The position numbers and the translations under genes were made by a program. A stretch of DNA of 64,000 nucleotides from Pelagibius sp. CAU 1746. GTDB taxonomy: Bacteria > Pseudomonadota > Alphaproteobacteria > Kiloniellales > Kiloniellaceae. The notes beneath the pieces are model-generated. The model was given only the letters and a program-made list of their open reading frames with translations. It did no database searches and was not told the DNA's origin. Shown piece by piece: positions 33,858 through 42,397 of this stretch (the first letter of the stretch is position 1; each line of letters starts with the position of its first letter). Where the stretch lies: the NCBI RefSeq assembly GCF_039839785.1, contig NZ_JBDOQT010000002.1:770971-834970 (forward strand), written 5' to 3'.

Positions 33858-36188
33858 CTAGTTACGAAGCGGCTTGCCGGTTTCGAGGGTGTGCTCGACC
33901 CGCGCCAGGGTGCCCGGGGTCCTGACCAGGCGCATGAAGGCGGCGCGTTCCATCTTCAGGACGTCGTCTTCATTCATGGCCTCGGTGAAATCGGCCTTGG
34001 GGCCGCCGGTCAGCACCTGAGCCAACTCGCTCGCCACCACCATGTCGTGCTCGGTGGCCACGCCCTTGGCGTAGAGATCGCGCAGCGCGAAGGCCAGCGA
34101 GGCCTTGCCGGAGGGTCCCGGCAGGAACAGATCGGCCGGCTCCGGCGGCCGGTAGCCTTCGCCCAACTCCAGCGCTTTCTGCTTGGCGTCAGCCAGCAAG
34201 CGCTCGCGGTTGAAGGTGATGCGGTCGCTGCCGCGCAGGAAGCCCAGCTCCTTGGCCTCGTAGGCCGACTTGGCCACCTTGGCCAGGCCGATGGTCTCGA
34301 AGGCGGCCGCCACCGGCGGCATGGGTCCCTTGGGGCGCTTGGGATCCTGGGCGTAGCGGGTCAGCAGCTCCTTGCAGCCGCCCCAGGCCGGCACCACGCC
34401 GACGCCGGCCTCGACCAGGCCGATGTAGCTCTCGGCATGGGCCTGCACGGCGTCGGAGGCCAGCAGGATTTCGCAGCCGCCGCCCAGCGCCAGGCCGGAG
34501 GGCGCGGCCACCACCGGGAAGGGCGCGCGCTTCAGGGCGGTGTAGACCTTCTGGCCCTCGGCCACCATGTCCTCGATCATCGGCCAGGCGCCGACGTTGG
34601 CGGCGAACATCGCCAGACCCAGATTGGCCCCGGCGGAGAAGTGCGAGCCCTCGTTGTAGATGACCAGGGCCTTATGGTCCTTGGGGACGATCTCCACCGC
34701 CTTGGCGATGATCTTGAAGACCTCCGGGTCCATGGTGTTCATCTTGGTGTGGACTTCCAGGCAGACGACGCCGTCGCCGATATCCCAGAGGGAGGCCGAG
34801 CCGTTCCCGGCCAGCCGCTCGCCCTTCAGCTTTATATCGGAGAGCAGCAGCACGCCTTCGGCGCGCTCGACGTCGGCGTAGTCGCCGCCGACGGTGAGGT
34901 ACTGCTGGCGGCCGTCCTTCACCCGGTAGAAGCCCTCGGCGGCGGCCGCCTTTTCCAGCAGCGGCGGCACCGGGCGGCCCTCCTCCTTTAGGCGCGCGGC
35001 GACGTAGTCCACGCCGATCCTGTCGAGCAGCTCGAAGGGGCCGAATTTCCAGTTATAGCCGGTGCGCAGGGCGCGGTCGACCGAGGGCACGTCGTCGGCG
35101 ATCTTCGGCAGCAGCGAGGCGGCGTAGCTCAGCACCTGCGACATCACCGCCCAGGCGAGCTGCCCGCCCTTGTCGGCGTGCTCGACCAGCGCCCGGGGGC
35201 CGCCCTTGCGCGCGGCGGAGACGGAGCCGAGCGACACCTTGACCGCTGGCGCGTAGTCGCCGGTCGCGAGGTCGACGGCTTCCTTCACCTTGCCGCCGCC
35301 CTCGCGGTTCAGGCGGTAGAAGCCGCCCTTGCCCTTGCGGCCGGTGTAGCCCTCGGCGATCAGCTTTTCCAGGATCGGGAAGGGCCGGCGCAGGGCGTGG
35401 TAGGCGTCGTCCTTGGGCAGGGTCGCGGCCATGGAGGCGTCGACCTTGGGCATGAGGTCCAGGCCCACCAGGTCCAGCAGCGCGAAGACGCCGGTCTTGG
35501 GAACGCCCAGCGGACGGCCCAGGATGGCGTCGGCTTCTTCGATGGAAAGTCCGCGGTCGAGAGTCTCCACCACGGCGCACTGCAGCCAGAAGGTGCCGAT
35601 GCGGTTGGCGACGAAGCCAGGCGTGTCGTGGCAATGGACAATGGCCTTGCCCAGCACGCGGTCGCCGAAGGCGGCGATCTCCGCGACCGCCTGGCCCCGA
35701 GTCTTCTCGCCGGCCACCAACTCCAGCAGCGGCATGTAGCGCGGCGGATTGAAGAAGTGGGTGATGAGGAAATCGGCACGGAAACGTTCCGGCATTCCCT
35801 CGGTCAGCAGCTTCAGCGGCAGGGTCGAGGTGTTGGAGGAGACGATGGAGCCGTCCTTGCGCACCGCTTCCAGGCGGCGGTAGAGGTCGCCCTTCACCTC
35901 CGGGTCTTCCAGCACCGCCTCGATGATCCAGTCACACTCGGCCAGCCTGTCGAAGTCGTCCTCCAGGTTGCCGGGCGTCACCAGCCTGGCGGCGCGTTTC
36001 CACATGAAGGGCGCCGGGTCGGCCTTCAGCATCTTCGCGATCGCGCCCTCGGCCAGTGCGCTGCGGTTCTCCGCGCCTTCCGGCACGATGTCGAGCAGCA
36101 GCACCGGCACCCCGGCGTTGGCGAGATGCGCGGCGATGCCGGCGCCCATGACGCCGGCGCCGATCACGGCAGCCTGTTGAATGGGCAT
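33858..36188 (-). CDS. fadN: FadN-type 3-hydroxyacyl-CoA dehydrogenase/enoyl-CoA hydratase
   Basis: 776-residue fusion with the dehydrogenase half first (1-420) and the crotonase half last (about 480-720), the FadN order rather than FadB's. NAD site GAGVMGAGIA is at 10-19, HFFNPPRYMPLLELV near 145 holds the catalytic His, and the hydratase oxyanion region HFSAGANL and LALGGGCEI follow near 535-585. It performs the hydration and oxidation steps of beta-oxidation. ATG 36188 shares one base with the fadA stop (TGATG). The longer open frame to 37058 is only an antisense-like overlap of fadA. Confidence 0.9.
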   Translation of the reverse strand: MPIQQAAVIGAGVMGAGIAAHLANAGVPVLLLDIVPEGAENRSALAEGAIAKMLKADPAPFMWKRAARLVTPGNLEDDFDRLAECDWIIEAVLEDPEVKGDLYRRLEAVRKDGSIVSSNTSTLPLKLLTEGMPERFRADFLITHFFNPPRYMPLLELVAGEKTRGQAVAEIAAFGDRVLGKAIVHCHDTPGFVANRIGTFWLQCAVVETLDRGLSIEEADAILGRPLGVPKTGVFALLDLVGLDLMPKVDASMAATLPKDDAYHALRRPFPILEKLIAEGYTGRKGKGGFYRLNREGGGKVKEAVDLATGDYAPAVKVSLGSVSAARKGGPRALVEHADKGGQLAWAVMSQVLSYAASLLPKIADDVPSVDRALRTGYNWKFGPFELLDRIGVDYVAARLKEEGRPVPPLLEKAAAAEGFYRVKDGRQQYLTVGGDYADVERAEGVLLLSDIKLKGERLAGNGSASLWDIGDGVVCLEVHTKMNTMDPEVFKIIAKAVEIVPKDHKALVIYNEGSHFSAGANLGLAMFAANVGAWPMIEDMVAEGQKVYTALKRAPFPVVAAPSGLALGGGCEILLASDAVQAHAESYIGLVEAGVGVVPAWGGCKELLTRYAQDPKRPKGPMPPVAAAFETIGLAKVAKSAYEAKELGFLRGSDRITFNRERLLADAKQKALELGEGYRPPEPADLFLPGPSGKASLAFALRDLYAKGVATEHDMVVASELAQVLTGGPKADFTEAMNEDDVLKMERAAFMRLVRTPGTLARVEHTLETGKPLRN

Positions 36189-37327
36189 CAGGCGGCCTCC
36201 AGGATGGTGGCGATGCCCTGGCCGCCGCCGATGCACTGGGTCGAGAGCGCGAACTGCTTGCCCTCGCGCTGCAGCAGCGCCGCGGCCTTGCCGGTGATGC
36301 GCGCGCCGGTGGCGCCCAGCGGATGGCCCAGCGCGATGGCGCCGCCGTCCAGGTTGGTCTTCTCCAGATCCAGGCCCAGCTCGTCGGCGCAGGCCAGGGC
36401 CTGGGCGGCGAAGGCCTCGTTCAATTCGACGATGTCGATGTCGCCCACCGAAAGACCGGCGCGTGCCAGCGCCTTGTTGGTGGCGGCCACCGGGCCCATG
36501 CCCATGACGTCCGGATCGCAGCCGGCCACGGCGATGGATTTCACCTTGGCCAGCGGCTTCAGGCCGTGCGCCTTGGCGTAGGCCTCCGAAGTCACCAGCA
36601 CCGCCGAAGCGCCGTCGGTCAGCGGCGAGGAGGTCGCCGCGGTGACGCTGCCGTCGGTGGCGAAGGCGGGCTTCAGCTCGGCCAGCGCGTCCAGCGAGGT
36701 GTCGGGGCGGATGCAGCCGTCGGCCTCCACCGCCGCGCCGTTCACCTGCACCGGCACGATCTCGTCGCTCAGTTTGCCTTCGTTGCGTGCTACGGCGGCC
36801 CTGCGATGGCTGAGCACGGCCAGTTCTTCCTGGCGGGCGCGGGTGATCTGGTGGCGCCGCGCCACGTTCTCCGCCGTCTCGCCCATGGAGATGTAGGCGG
36901 CGGGAAAGCGCTCGGCGAGGCCGGGATTGAGCAAGGGATTGAAACCGGCCATGGGCACGCGGCTCATGGACTCGATGCCGGCGCAGATGAAGGCCTCGCC
37001 GGCGTTCATCTGGATATTGCCGGCGGCCATGTGGATGGCCTGCATGGAGGAGCCGCAAAAGCGGTTCACCGTGGTGCCCGCGACCGAGATCGGCAGCTCG
37101 GCCAGGAAGCCGATGAGCCGCGCCACGTTCAGGCCCTGCTCGCCCTCGGGGAAGGCGCAGCCGACGATGAGGTCCTCGATGTCCTTGGGTTCGACGCCGG
37201 TCCTCTCGATGAGGCCGCGCACCACCTGCGCCGCCATCTCGTCGGGGCGCAGCTTCACCATCTCGCCCTTGTGGGCGAAGGTGAAGGGTGAGCGGGCATA
37301 GCCGGCAATCACAACATTCTTTTCCAT
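36188..37327 (-). CDS. fadA: FadA-type acetyl-CoA C-acyltransferase (3-ketoacyl-CoA thiolase)
   Basis: 379-residue thiolase. Nucleophile Cys91 in NRFCGSSMQ, then NEAFA, GHPLGATGAR and the second catalytic Cys365 in CIGGGQG. It cleaves 3-ketoacyl-CoA with CoA in the last beta-oxidation step. ATG 37327, just after the fadD stop region (4-bp gap); overlaps fadN by one base. Together with fadN it should supply the two halves of the trifunctional cycle. Confidence 0.92.
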   Translation of the reverse strand: MEKNVVIAGYARSPFTFAHKGEMVKLRPDEMAAQVVRGLIERTGVEPKDIEDLIVGCAFPEGEQGLNVARLIGFLAELPISVAGTTVNRFCGSSMQAIHMAAGNIQMNAGEAFICAGIESMSRVPMAGFNPLLNPGLAERFPAAYISMGETAENVARRHQITRARQEELAVLSHRRAAVARNEGKLSDEIVPVQVNGAAVEADGCIRPDTSLDALAELKPAFATDGSVTAATSSPLTDGASAVLVTSEAYAKAHGLKPLAKVKSIAVAGCDPDVMGMGPVAATNKALARAGLSVGDIDIVELNEAFAAQALACADELGLDLEKTNLDGGAIALGHPLGATGARITGKAAALLQREGKQFALSTQCIGGGQGIATILEAA

Positions 37328-37330
37328 CGT

Positions 37331-39139
37331 CTAAAGACCTTTCGTCTCTTCCAGCGGAGGCGATTCGCCCGCCGGGGTCTGACCATCCTGCTCTTGTCCC
37401 GCGTGCTTGGCACGCTCTTCGGCAATCAGTTCCTTCTTCGACAGCTTGCCGATCATGGTCTTCGGCAGCTCGTCGCGGAACTCCACCTCGCGCGGCATCT
37501 CCATGGGGGAGAGCTTGTCCGCAAGGAAATCGCGCAGTTCCTGCTCGTTCAGGCGCTCACCCTCTTTCAGTCGCACGAAGGCCTTGGGCACCTCGCCGCG
37601 ATAGGGGTCGGGTTTGGCGCAGCAGATGACCTCGGCCACCGCGGGATGGCGGTGAATGGCTTCCTCGATGTGGCGCGGATAGACCTTGTAGCCGCCGGAG
37701 ACGATGACCTCTTTCAGGCGGTCGATCAGGTAGCTGTAGCCGTCCTCGTCCATGTAGCCGACGTCGCCGGTGTGCAGCCAGCCGTGGCGCAGGGTCTCGG
37801 CCGATTCTTCCGGGCGCTGCCAGTAGCCGGCCATGACCTGCGGGCCGCGCAGGCAGATCTCTCCACGCTCGCCCAGCGGCACTTCCTGGTCGCGGTCGTC
37901 GAGGGAACGGATGACCACCTCCGTGCCCGGCAGCGGCAGGCCGATGGAGCCGACCTTGGTGGAGCCGGCGATGGGGTTGCAGGTGACCACCGGGGAGGCT
38001 TCGGAAAGACCGTAACCTTCGAAGAGGCGCCCGCCGGTCAGGTTCTCGAAGCCTTCGTGCACCGGAGCCGGCAGCCCGGCGCCGCCGGAGATGCAGACCT
38101 CGATGCAGGAGAGGTCGTAACGCTCCAGCTTCGGGTAGTGCAGGATGGCGTTGAACAGGGTCGGCACGCCGGGGAAGAATGTCGGCCGGCAGCGCGCTAT
38201 GGTCTGCAGCAGGGTTTTGATCTCGAAGCGCGGCATCAGGATGATCTCGCCGGCCAAACGGATGCCAAGGTGCATGTTCACCGTCATGGCGAAGACGTGG
38301 AACAGCGGCAGCACCGCCAGCACCCTTTGCGTGCCGGGCTCGACGCCGATGAACCAGGTGTGGAGCTGGCTGGCGTTGGCGGAGATCGAGCCGTGGGTCA
38401 GCATGGCGCCCTTGGGCAGACCGGTGGTGCCGCCGGTGTACTGCAGCACCGCCACGTCGCCGATGCCGAGCTCGGCGGGCGTGAAGTCGCCGTCGTTGTC
38501 GATCAGCTTCGAAAAACGCAGGTAGCGGTCGTCGCCGGCGGGCGGCCTGGCCAGTTCCCCGCGCTTGGCGATGGCAAAGAGCTGGCGCGTGGGAAAGCGC
38601 AGGATATCGCCCATGGCGCCGACGATGATCTTCTTCAGCGCGCACTTCTTCTGCGCGCCGGGGGCCAGCGCCGAGATCAGCTTGGGCAGCAGCAGCTTCA
38701 AGTCCATGGTGACGGCGAACTCGGCGCCGGAATCGGCCAGCAGTCCGTGGACCTCCTCTTCGGCGTAGAGCGGGTTCACGTTGACCACGATGCCGCCCAG
38801 CTTCATCACCGCGAAATAGGCGATCACGTAGTAAGGGGTGTTGGGCAGGAAGAGCGCGACGCGGGTGCCCTTGACGACGCCCAGGTCCTGCAGGCCCTTG
38901 GCGGCGCGGGCGACCAGGTCGCCGACCTGGGCATAGGAATAGGGCCGCCCGAGGAAATCCAGGCAGGGACGCTCGCCGTAGGCCGCCACGGCGCGGTCGA
39001 GCGCCAGGGCCAGCGGCTCCTGCAGAACCGGCTCGTCCCAGGCGATGCCCGCCGGGTAGCTGCGGTCCCAGGGGTGCGCGCCCTGCGCGGCCCGCGGGTG
39101 GTGGGCATCCCAAAGGTCGGTTTCGGGACCCAGGGTCAT
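37331..39139 (-). CDS. fadD: FadD-type long-chain fatty acid-CoA ligase
   Basis: 602-residue ANL-family acyl-CoA synthetase. The AMP-binding motif is YTGGTTGLPKGAML near 235; GYGLSEASPVV lies near 378, and the C-terminal Lys motif RLKEVIVSGGYKVYPRHIEE near 500 completes the active site. It activates fatty acids and feeds the downstream genes. ATG 39139 with GAGG seven bases upstream is chosen over ATG 39154. First gene of the operon; the 221-bp region upstream carries two palindromes. Confidence 0.9.
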   Translation of the reverse strand: MTLGPETDLWDAHHPRAAQGAHPWDRSYPAGIAWDEPVLQEPLALALDRAVAAYGERPCLDFLGRPYSYAQVGDLVARAAKGLQDLGVVKGTRVALFLPNTPYYVIAYFAVMKLGGIVVNVNPLYAEEEVHGLLADSGAEFAVTMDLKLLLPKLISALAPGAQKKCALKKIIVGAMGDILRFPTRQLFAIAKRGELARPPAGDDRYLRFSKLIDNDGDFTPAELGIGDVAVLQYTGGTTGLPKGAMLTHGSISANASQLHTWFIGVEPGTQRVLAVLPLFHVFAMTVNMHLGIRLAGEIILMPRFEIKTLLQTIARCRPTFFPGVPTLFNAILHYPKLERYDLSCIEVCISGGAGLPAPVHEGFENLTGGRLFEGYGLSEASPVVTCNPIAGSTKVGSIGLPLPGTEVVIRSLDDRDQEVPLGERGEICLRGPQVMAGYWQRPEESAETLRHGWLHTGDVGYMDEDGYSYLIDRLKEVIVSGGYKVYPRHIEEAIHRHPAVAEVICCAKPDPYRGEVPKAFVRLKEGERLNEQELRDFLADKLSPMEMPREVEFRDELPKTMIGKLSKKELIAEERAKHAGQEQDGQTPAGESPPLEETKGL

Positions 39140-39239
39140 CTTCCAACCTCGCACCTGCCCCCTGAGGCCCGCGCTTCTGAGCCGTCCGCCGGGGGTGCAG
39201 CGGACTGCCGGGTCATAACGCGAGGGTAGCGCCGAAGTC

Positions 39240-39288
39240 CCTTACGATCGGTAAGGATCGAACGCCTTGGGTTAAGCAGACGTTAACC
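39240..39288 (-). promoter_or_regulatory. Two palindromes upstream of fadD, one a full CtrA-type box
   Basis: CCTTAC-GATCG-GTAAGG (39240-39256) and GGTTAA-N7-TTAACC (39270-39288). The second contains GTTAA-N7-TTAAC, matching the CtrA consensus TTAA-N7-TTAAC on both strands. They lie 101-149 bp upstream of the fadD start and downstream of the adh stop, so they should act on the fad operon. CtrA control of beta-oxidation would be unexpected; another palindrome-binding regulator is possible. Confidence 0.5.
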
Positions 39289-39360
39289 ATAAAGGTCGGC
39301 ACTTTTCGCCGCGCTTTCAAGGGAGGTCACGCCGTGGGCCCCGTGTCATCGCTGGAATAT

Positions 39361-40365
39361 TCAGGGCCGCAGGACCGCCGCCCCTTGCAGACGCCCCTGG
39401 CGCAGGTCGTCGAGGGCCCGGTTGGCCTCGGCCAGGGGGTAGTCACTGACATGGGTCTTCACCGGCACCTTGGGGGCCAGCGCCAGGAAGTCTTCGGCGT
39501 CGCGCCGGGTCAGGTTGGCGACCGAGCGGATCTGCCGCTCCTCCCAGAGGATGCGGTAGGGAAAGCTCGGGATGTCGCTCATGTGGATGCCGGCGCAGAC
39601 CACGACGCCGCCGCGCGCCGTGCGCCGCAGCGCCTCCGGCACCAGGGCGCCGACAGGGGCGAAGATGATGGCGGCGTCCAGCTCTTGCGGCGGCGCCTCG
39701 CCGGAGGCCCCGGCCCAGGTGGCGCCGAGGGCGCGGGCGAAGGCCTGGGCCTCGTCGTCGCCGGGCCGGGTGAAGCCGTAGACCTCCCGCCCCTCCCAGA
39801 GGGCGACCTGGATCATGATGTGGGCCGCCGCGCCGAAGCCGTAGACGCCCAGGCGTTTGGCGTCGCCGGCCATGCGGTAGGCGCGGTGACCGATGAGGCC
39901 GGCGCAGAGCAGCGGCGCCGCCTCGGAATCGCTGTAGCCCTCGGGCAGGGCGAAGCTGTAGCGCGCGTCGGCGACGCAGTAGTCGGCATAGCCGCCGTCG
40001 ATCTGGTAGCCGGTGTAGCGCGCCGCCCCGCAGAGGTTCTCGCGCCCCGAGGTGCAGTAGCCACAGGCGCCGCAGGAAAAGCCGAGCCAGGGCACGCCGA
40101 CCCGCTGGCCCGGCGAAAAGCTCTCGACCCCCTCCCCCAGCGCATCCACCGTCCCGACGATCTCGTGACCCGGCACGATGGGCAGCTTGGGCTCCGGCAG
40201 TTCGCCGTCGACCACGTGCAGGTCGGTGCGGCAGACGCCGCAGGCCGCCACTTTCACGCGGATCTGGCCCGGGCCCGGTTCCGGCCGCGGCAGATTCGCG
40301 GCCTCCACCCGGCCCGCCGCCTTTTCCCGCAGGACCATTGCATGCATGCTATGATCGTCCGCCAT
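39361..40365 (-). CDS. Zinc-dependent alcohol dehydrogenase
   Basis: 334-residue MDR enzyme with both zinc sites: catalytic Cys in CGVCRTD and the GHE at residue ~67, plus structural Cys set CGACGYCTSGRENLC near 95-109. The Rossmann segment LGVYGFGAAAHIMIQVA follows near 173. It interconverts alcohols and aldehydes with NAD(P). ATG 40365 chosen; a second ATG six codons in is possible. Divergent from the 124-aa gene at 40453. Confidence 0.88.
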   Translation of the reverse strand: MADDHSMHAMVLREKAAGRVEAANLPRPEPGPGQIRVKVAACGVCRTDLHVVDGELPEPKLPIVPGHEIVGTVDALGEGVESFSPGQRVGVPWLGFSCGACGYCTSGRENLCGAARYTGYQIDGGYADYCVADARYSFALPEGYSDSEAAPLLCAGLIGHRAYRMAGDAKRLGVYGFGAAAHIMIQVALWEGREVYGFTRPGDDEAQAFARALGATWAGASGEAPPQELDAAIIFAPVGALVPEALRRTARGGVVVCAGIHMSDIPSFPYRILWEERQIRSVANLTRRDAEDFLALAPKVPVKTHVSDYPLAEANRALDDLRQGRLQGAAVLRP

Positions 40366-40452
40366 GGCCGCAGCATAGCCAGACGGCGGCCCAGGCGCTA
40401 ATGATGCAGATCAAGCTTCTCACCCGACCAAGAACGACCGCGAGCCGCAGAT

Positions 40453-40827
40453 ATGAAAACCATCCTGCCGGAAGTCAGCGACGGCGAACTCCGCAAGATC
40501 GAGATGCCCGGTGACAAGACCTTCACGCTGACCATCGAGACTCACGACAAGGACACGCGCATCCTGAAGCTCGAAGGCGTCGAGCACCTGCGCTGCAACA
40601 ACCTGCTGCTGGGCAACGTCATCTTCGACGTCCAGAAGATCGAGGCGCCGAACCTCAGCGACCTGGCCCGCGTCACCTCGATGGACAACGCCGTCTCCGA
40701 GAAAGGCCGCGACTACCTGCGCGACCTGGGCACCGCGGTAGAAAAGGGCGAGCTGACTTTCCTGCGCCTGGAATCCTCCTACGGCTGCCATCTGGACGCC
40801 CTCTGCCGCAGCTACACTGCCGGCTGA
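40453..40827 (+). CDS. Hypothetical protein (124 aa) upstream of the UxaA-family gene
   Basis: 124-residue soluble protein, alpha/beta, no recognised family. Features are EMPGDKTFTLTIETHDKDTR, a Cys in EHLRCNNLLLGNVIFD, and two more Cys near the end (YGCHLDALCR). ATG 40453 precedes the UxaA-family gene by 16 bp after its stop, so it is probably co-transcribed. No signal or membrane segment. It might be a subunit or accessory of the dehydratase, but nothing in the sequence proves this. Confidence 0.55.
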   Translation: MKTILPEVSDGELRKIEMPGDKTFTLTIETHDKDTRILKLEGVEHLRCNNLLLGNVIFDVQKIEAPNLSDLARVTSMDNAVSEKGRDYLRDLGTAVEKGELTFLRLESSYGCHLDALCRSYTAG

Positions 40828-40843
40828 GGGCAAGGCCCCGCAG

Positions 40844-42397
40844 ATGACGACAGCGATCAGCGCCGGCCTGACCATTCGCCTGGGCCCCGACGACAACGTG
40901 GTGGTGAGCCGCGCCGAGATCCTGGAAGGCACCGCCATCCCAGGTGAAGGGATGCCGGGCGCAGGCGTCATCACGGCGAACCGCATCCCGACCGGCCACA
41001 AGGTCGCGACCCGCGCCATCGAAAAGGGTGCGCCGGTGGTGAAGTACGGCCAGATCATCGGCTTCACCACCCGCGACATCGCCCCCGGCGAGCACGTCCA
41101 CGTGCAGAACTGCGGCATGGCCGAGTTCGACCGCGACTATGCCTTCTGCGAGGGCGCGAAGCCGACCGGGATGGTGCCGGAGGCCGAGCGCGCCACCTTC
41201 CAAGGCTACCGCCGCGCCGACGGGCGGGCGGGCACGCGCAACTACATCGGCATCCTGACCTCGGTCAACTGCTCGGCCACCGTGGCGCGCTACATTGCCG
41301 AGGCCTTCAACAGGACCGGCATCCTGGACGACTACCCCAACGTCGACGGCGTCTGCGCCTTCGTGCATTCCACCGGCTGCGGCATGGCCGACAGCGGCGA
41401 CGGCTACGAGGCCCTGCAGCGCACCCTCTGGGGCTATGCGCGCCATCCCAACCTGGCCGGGGTGCTGATGGTGGGGCTCGGCTGCGAGGTGAACCAGATC
41501 CCCTTCCTGCTCGACGCCTACGGCCTTTCGACCGGCGAGCGCTTCCAGACCCTGACCATCCAGGAGACCGGCGGCACAAGGCGCACGGTGGACGAGGCCA
41601 TCGAGCGTATCAAGGCCATGCTGCCGGCGGCCAATGCGGCCCGCCGCGAAACGATCCCGGCCAGCGAATTGACCCTGGCCCTGCAGTGCGGCGGCTCGGA
41701 CGCCTATTCCGGCATCACCGCCAACCCGGCGCTGGGTCACGCCGCCGACCTGCTGGTGCGGAACGGCGGCACCGCGATCCTCAGCGAGACGCCGGAGATC
41801 TACGGCGCCGAACACCTGCTGACCCGGCGCGCCGTCAGCCGCGAGGTCGGCGAGAAACTGATCGAGCGTATCCGCTGGTGGGAAGACTACACCCGGCGCA
41901 ACGGCGGCGAGATGAACAACAACCCCTCGCCCGGAAACAAGGCCGGCGGCCTCACCACTATCCTGGAGAAGTCGCTGGGCGCGGCCGCCAAGGGCGGCAC
42001 CACCAACCTGGTCGGCGTCTACAAGTACGCCGAGCCGGTGAGCGCCAAGGGCTTCGTCTTCATGGACTCGCCCGGCTACGACCCCTGCTCGGTGACCGGG
42101 CAGGTCGCCTCCGGCGCCAACGTGGTCTGCTTCACCACCGGGCGCGGCTCGGTCTTCGGCTTCAAGCCCTCGCCCTCCATCAAGCTGGCCACCAACAGCG
42201 CCATGTACGCCCGCCTGTCCGAAGACATGGACATCGACTGCGGCGGCATCGCCGAGGGCAACAAGACCATCGATCAGGTCGGGCGCGAGATCTTCGACAA
42301 GGTACTGGCGGTGGCCAGCGGCAGGCCGTCGAAGTCCGAGGCGCTGGGCTTCGGCGACGCCGAGTTCATCCCCTGGCAGATCGGCGCGGTGATGTGA
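40844..42397 (+). CDS. UxaA/GarD-family dehydratase (altronate/galactarate/sulfolactate type)
   Basis: 517 residues with an N-terminal SAF domain (about 1-95, GHKVATRAIEKGAPVVKYGQ) fused to the large catalytic part (about 105-500; YIGILTSVNCSATVARYI, the NNNPSPGNKAGGLTTI and SMY-type active-site stretches). The fused form of SAF plus large domain suits altronate or galactarate dehydratase; the separate-subunit sulfolactate sulfo-lyase SuyAB is the same family. The following gene is a COG2055 dehydrogenase overlapping by 4 bp (GTGA). Substrate undecided. Confidence 0.85.
   Translation: MTTAISAGLTIRLGPDDNVVVSRAEILEGTAIPGEGMPGAGVITANRIPTGHKVATRAIEKGAPVVKYGQIIGFTTRDIAPGEHVHVQNCGMAEFDRDYAFCEGAKPTGMVPEAERATFQGYRRADGRAGTRNYIGILTSVNCSATVARYIAEAFNRTGILDDYPNVDGVCAFVHSTGCGMADSGDGYEALQRTLWGYARHPNLAGVLMVGLGCEVNQIPFLLDAYGLSTGERFQTLTIQETGGTRRTVDEAIERIKAMLPAANAARRETIPASELTLALQCGGSDAYSGITANPALGHAADLLVRNGGTAILSETPEIYGAEHLLTRRAVSREVGEKLIERIRWWEDYTRRNGGEMNNNPSPGNKAGGLTTILEKSLGAAAKGGTTNLVGVYKYAEPVSAKGFVFMDSPGYDPCSVTGQVASGANVVCFTTGRGSVFGFKPSPSIKLATNSAMYARLSEDMDIDCGGIAEGNKTIDQVGREIFDKVLAVASGRPSKSEALGFGDAEFIPWQIGAVM

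Noticed and set aside
33858-37058. A single 1066-residue fusion protein covering fadN and part of fadA.
   Set aside because: The extra N-terminal part is an out-of-frame translation of fadA; a normal fadN start at 36188 fits the family.
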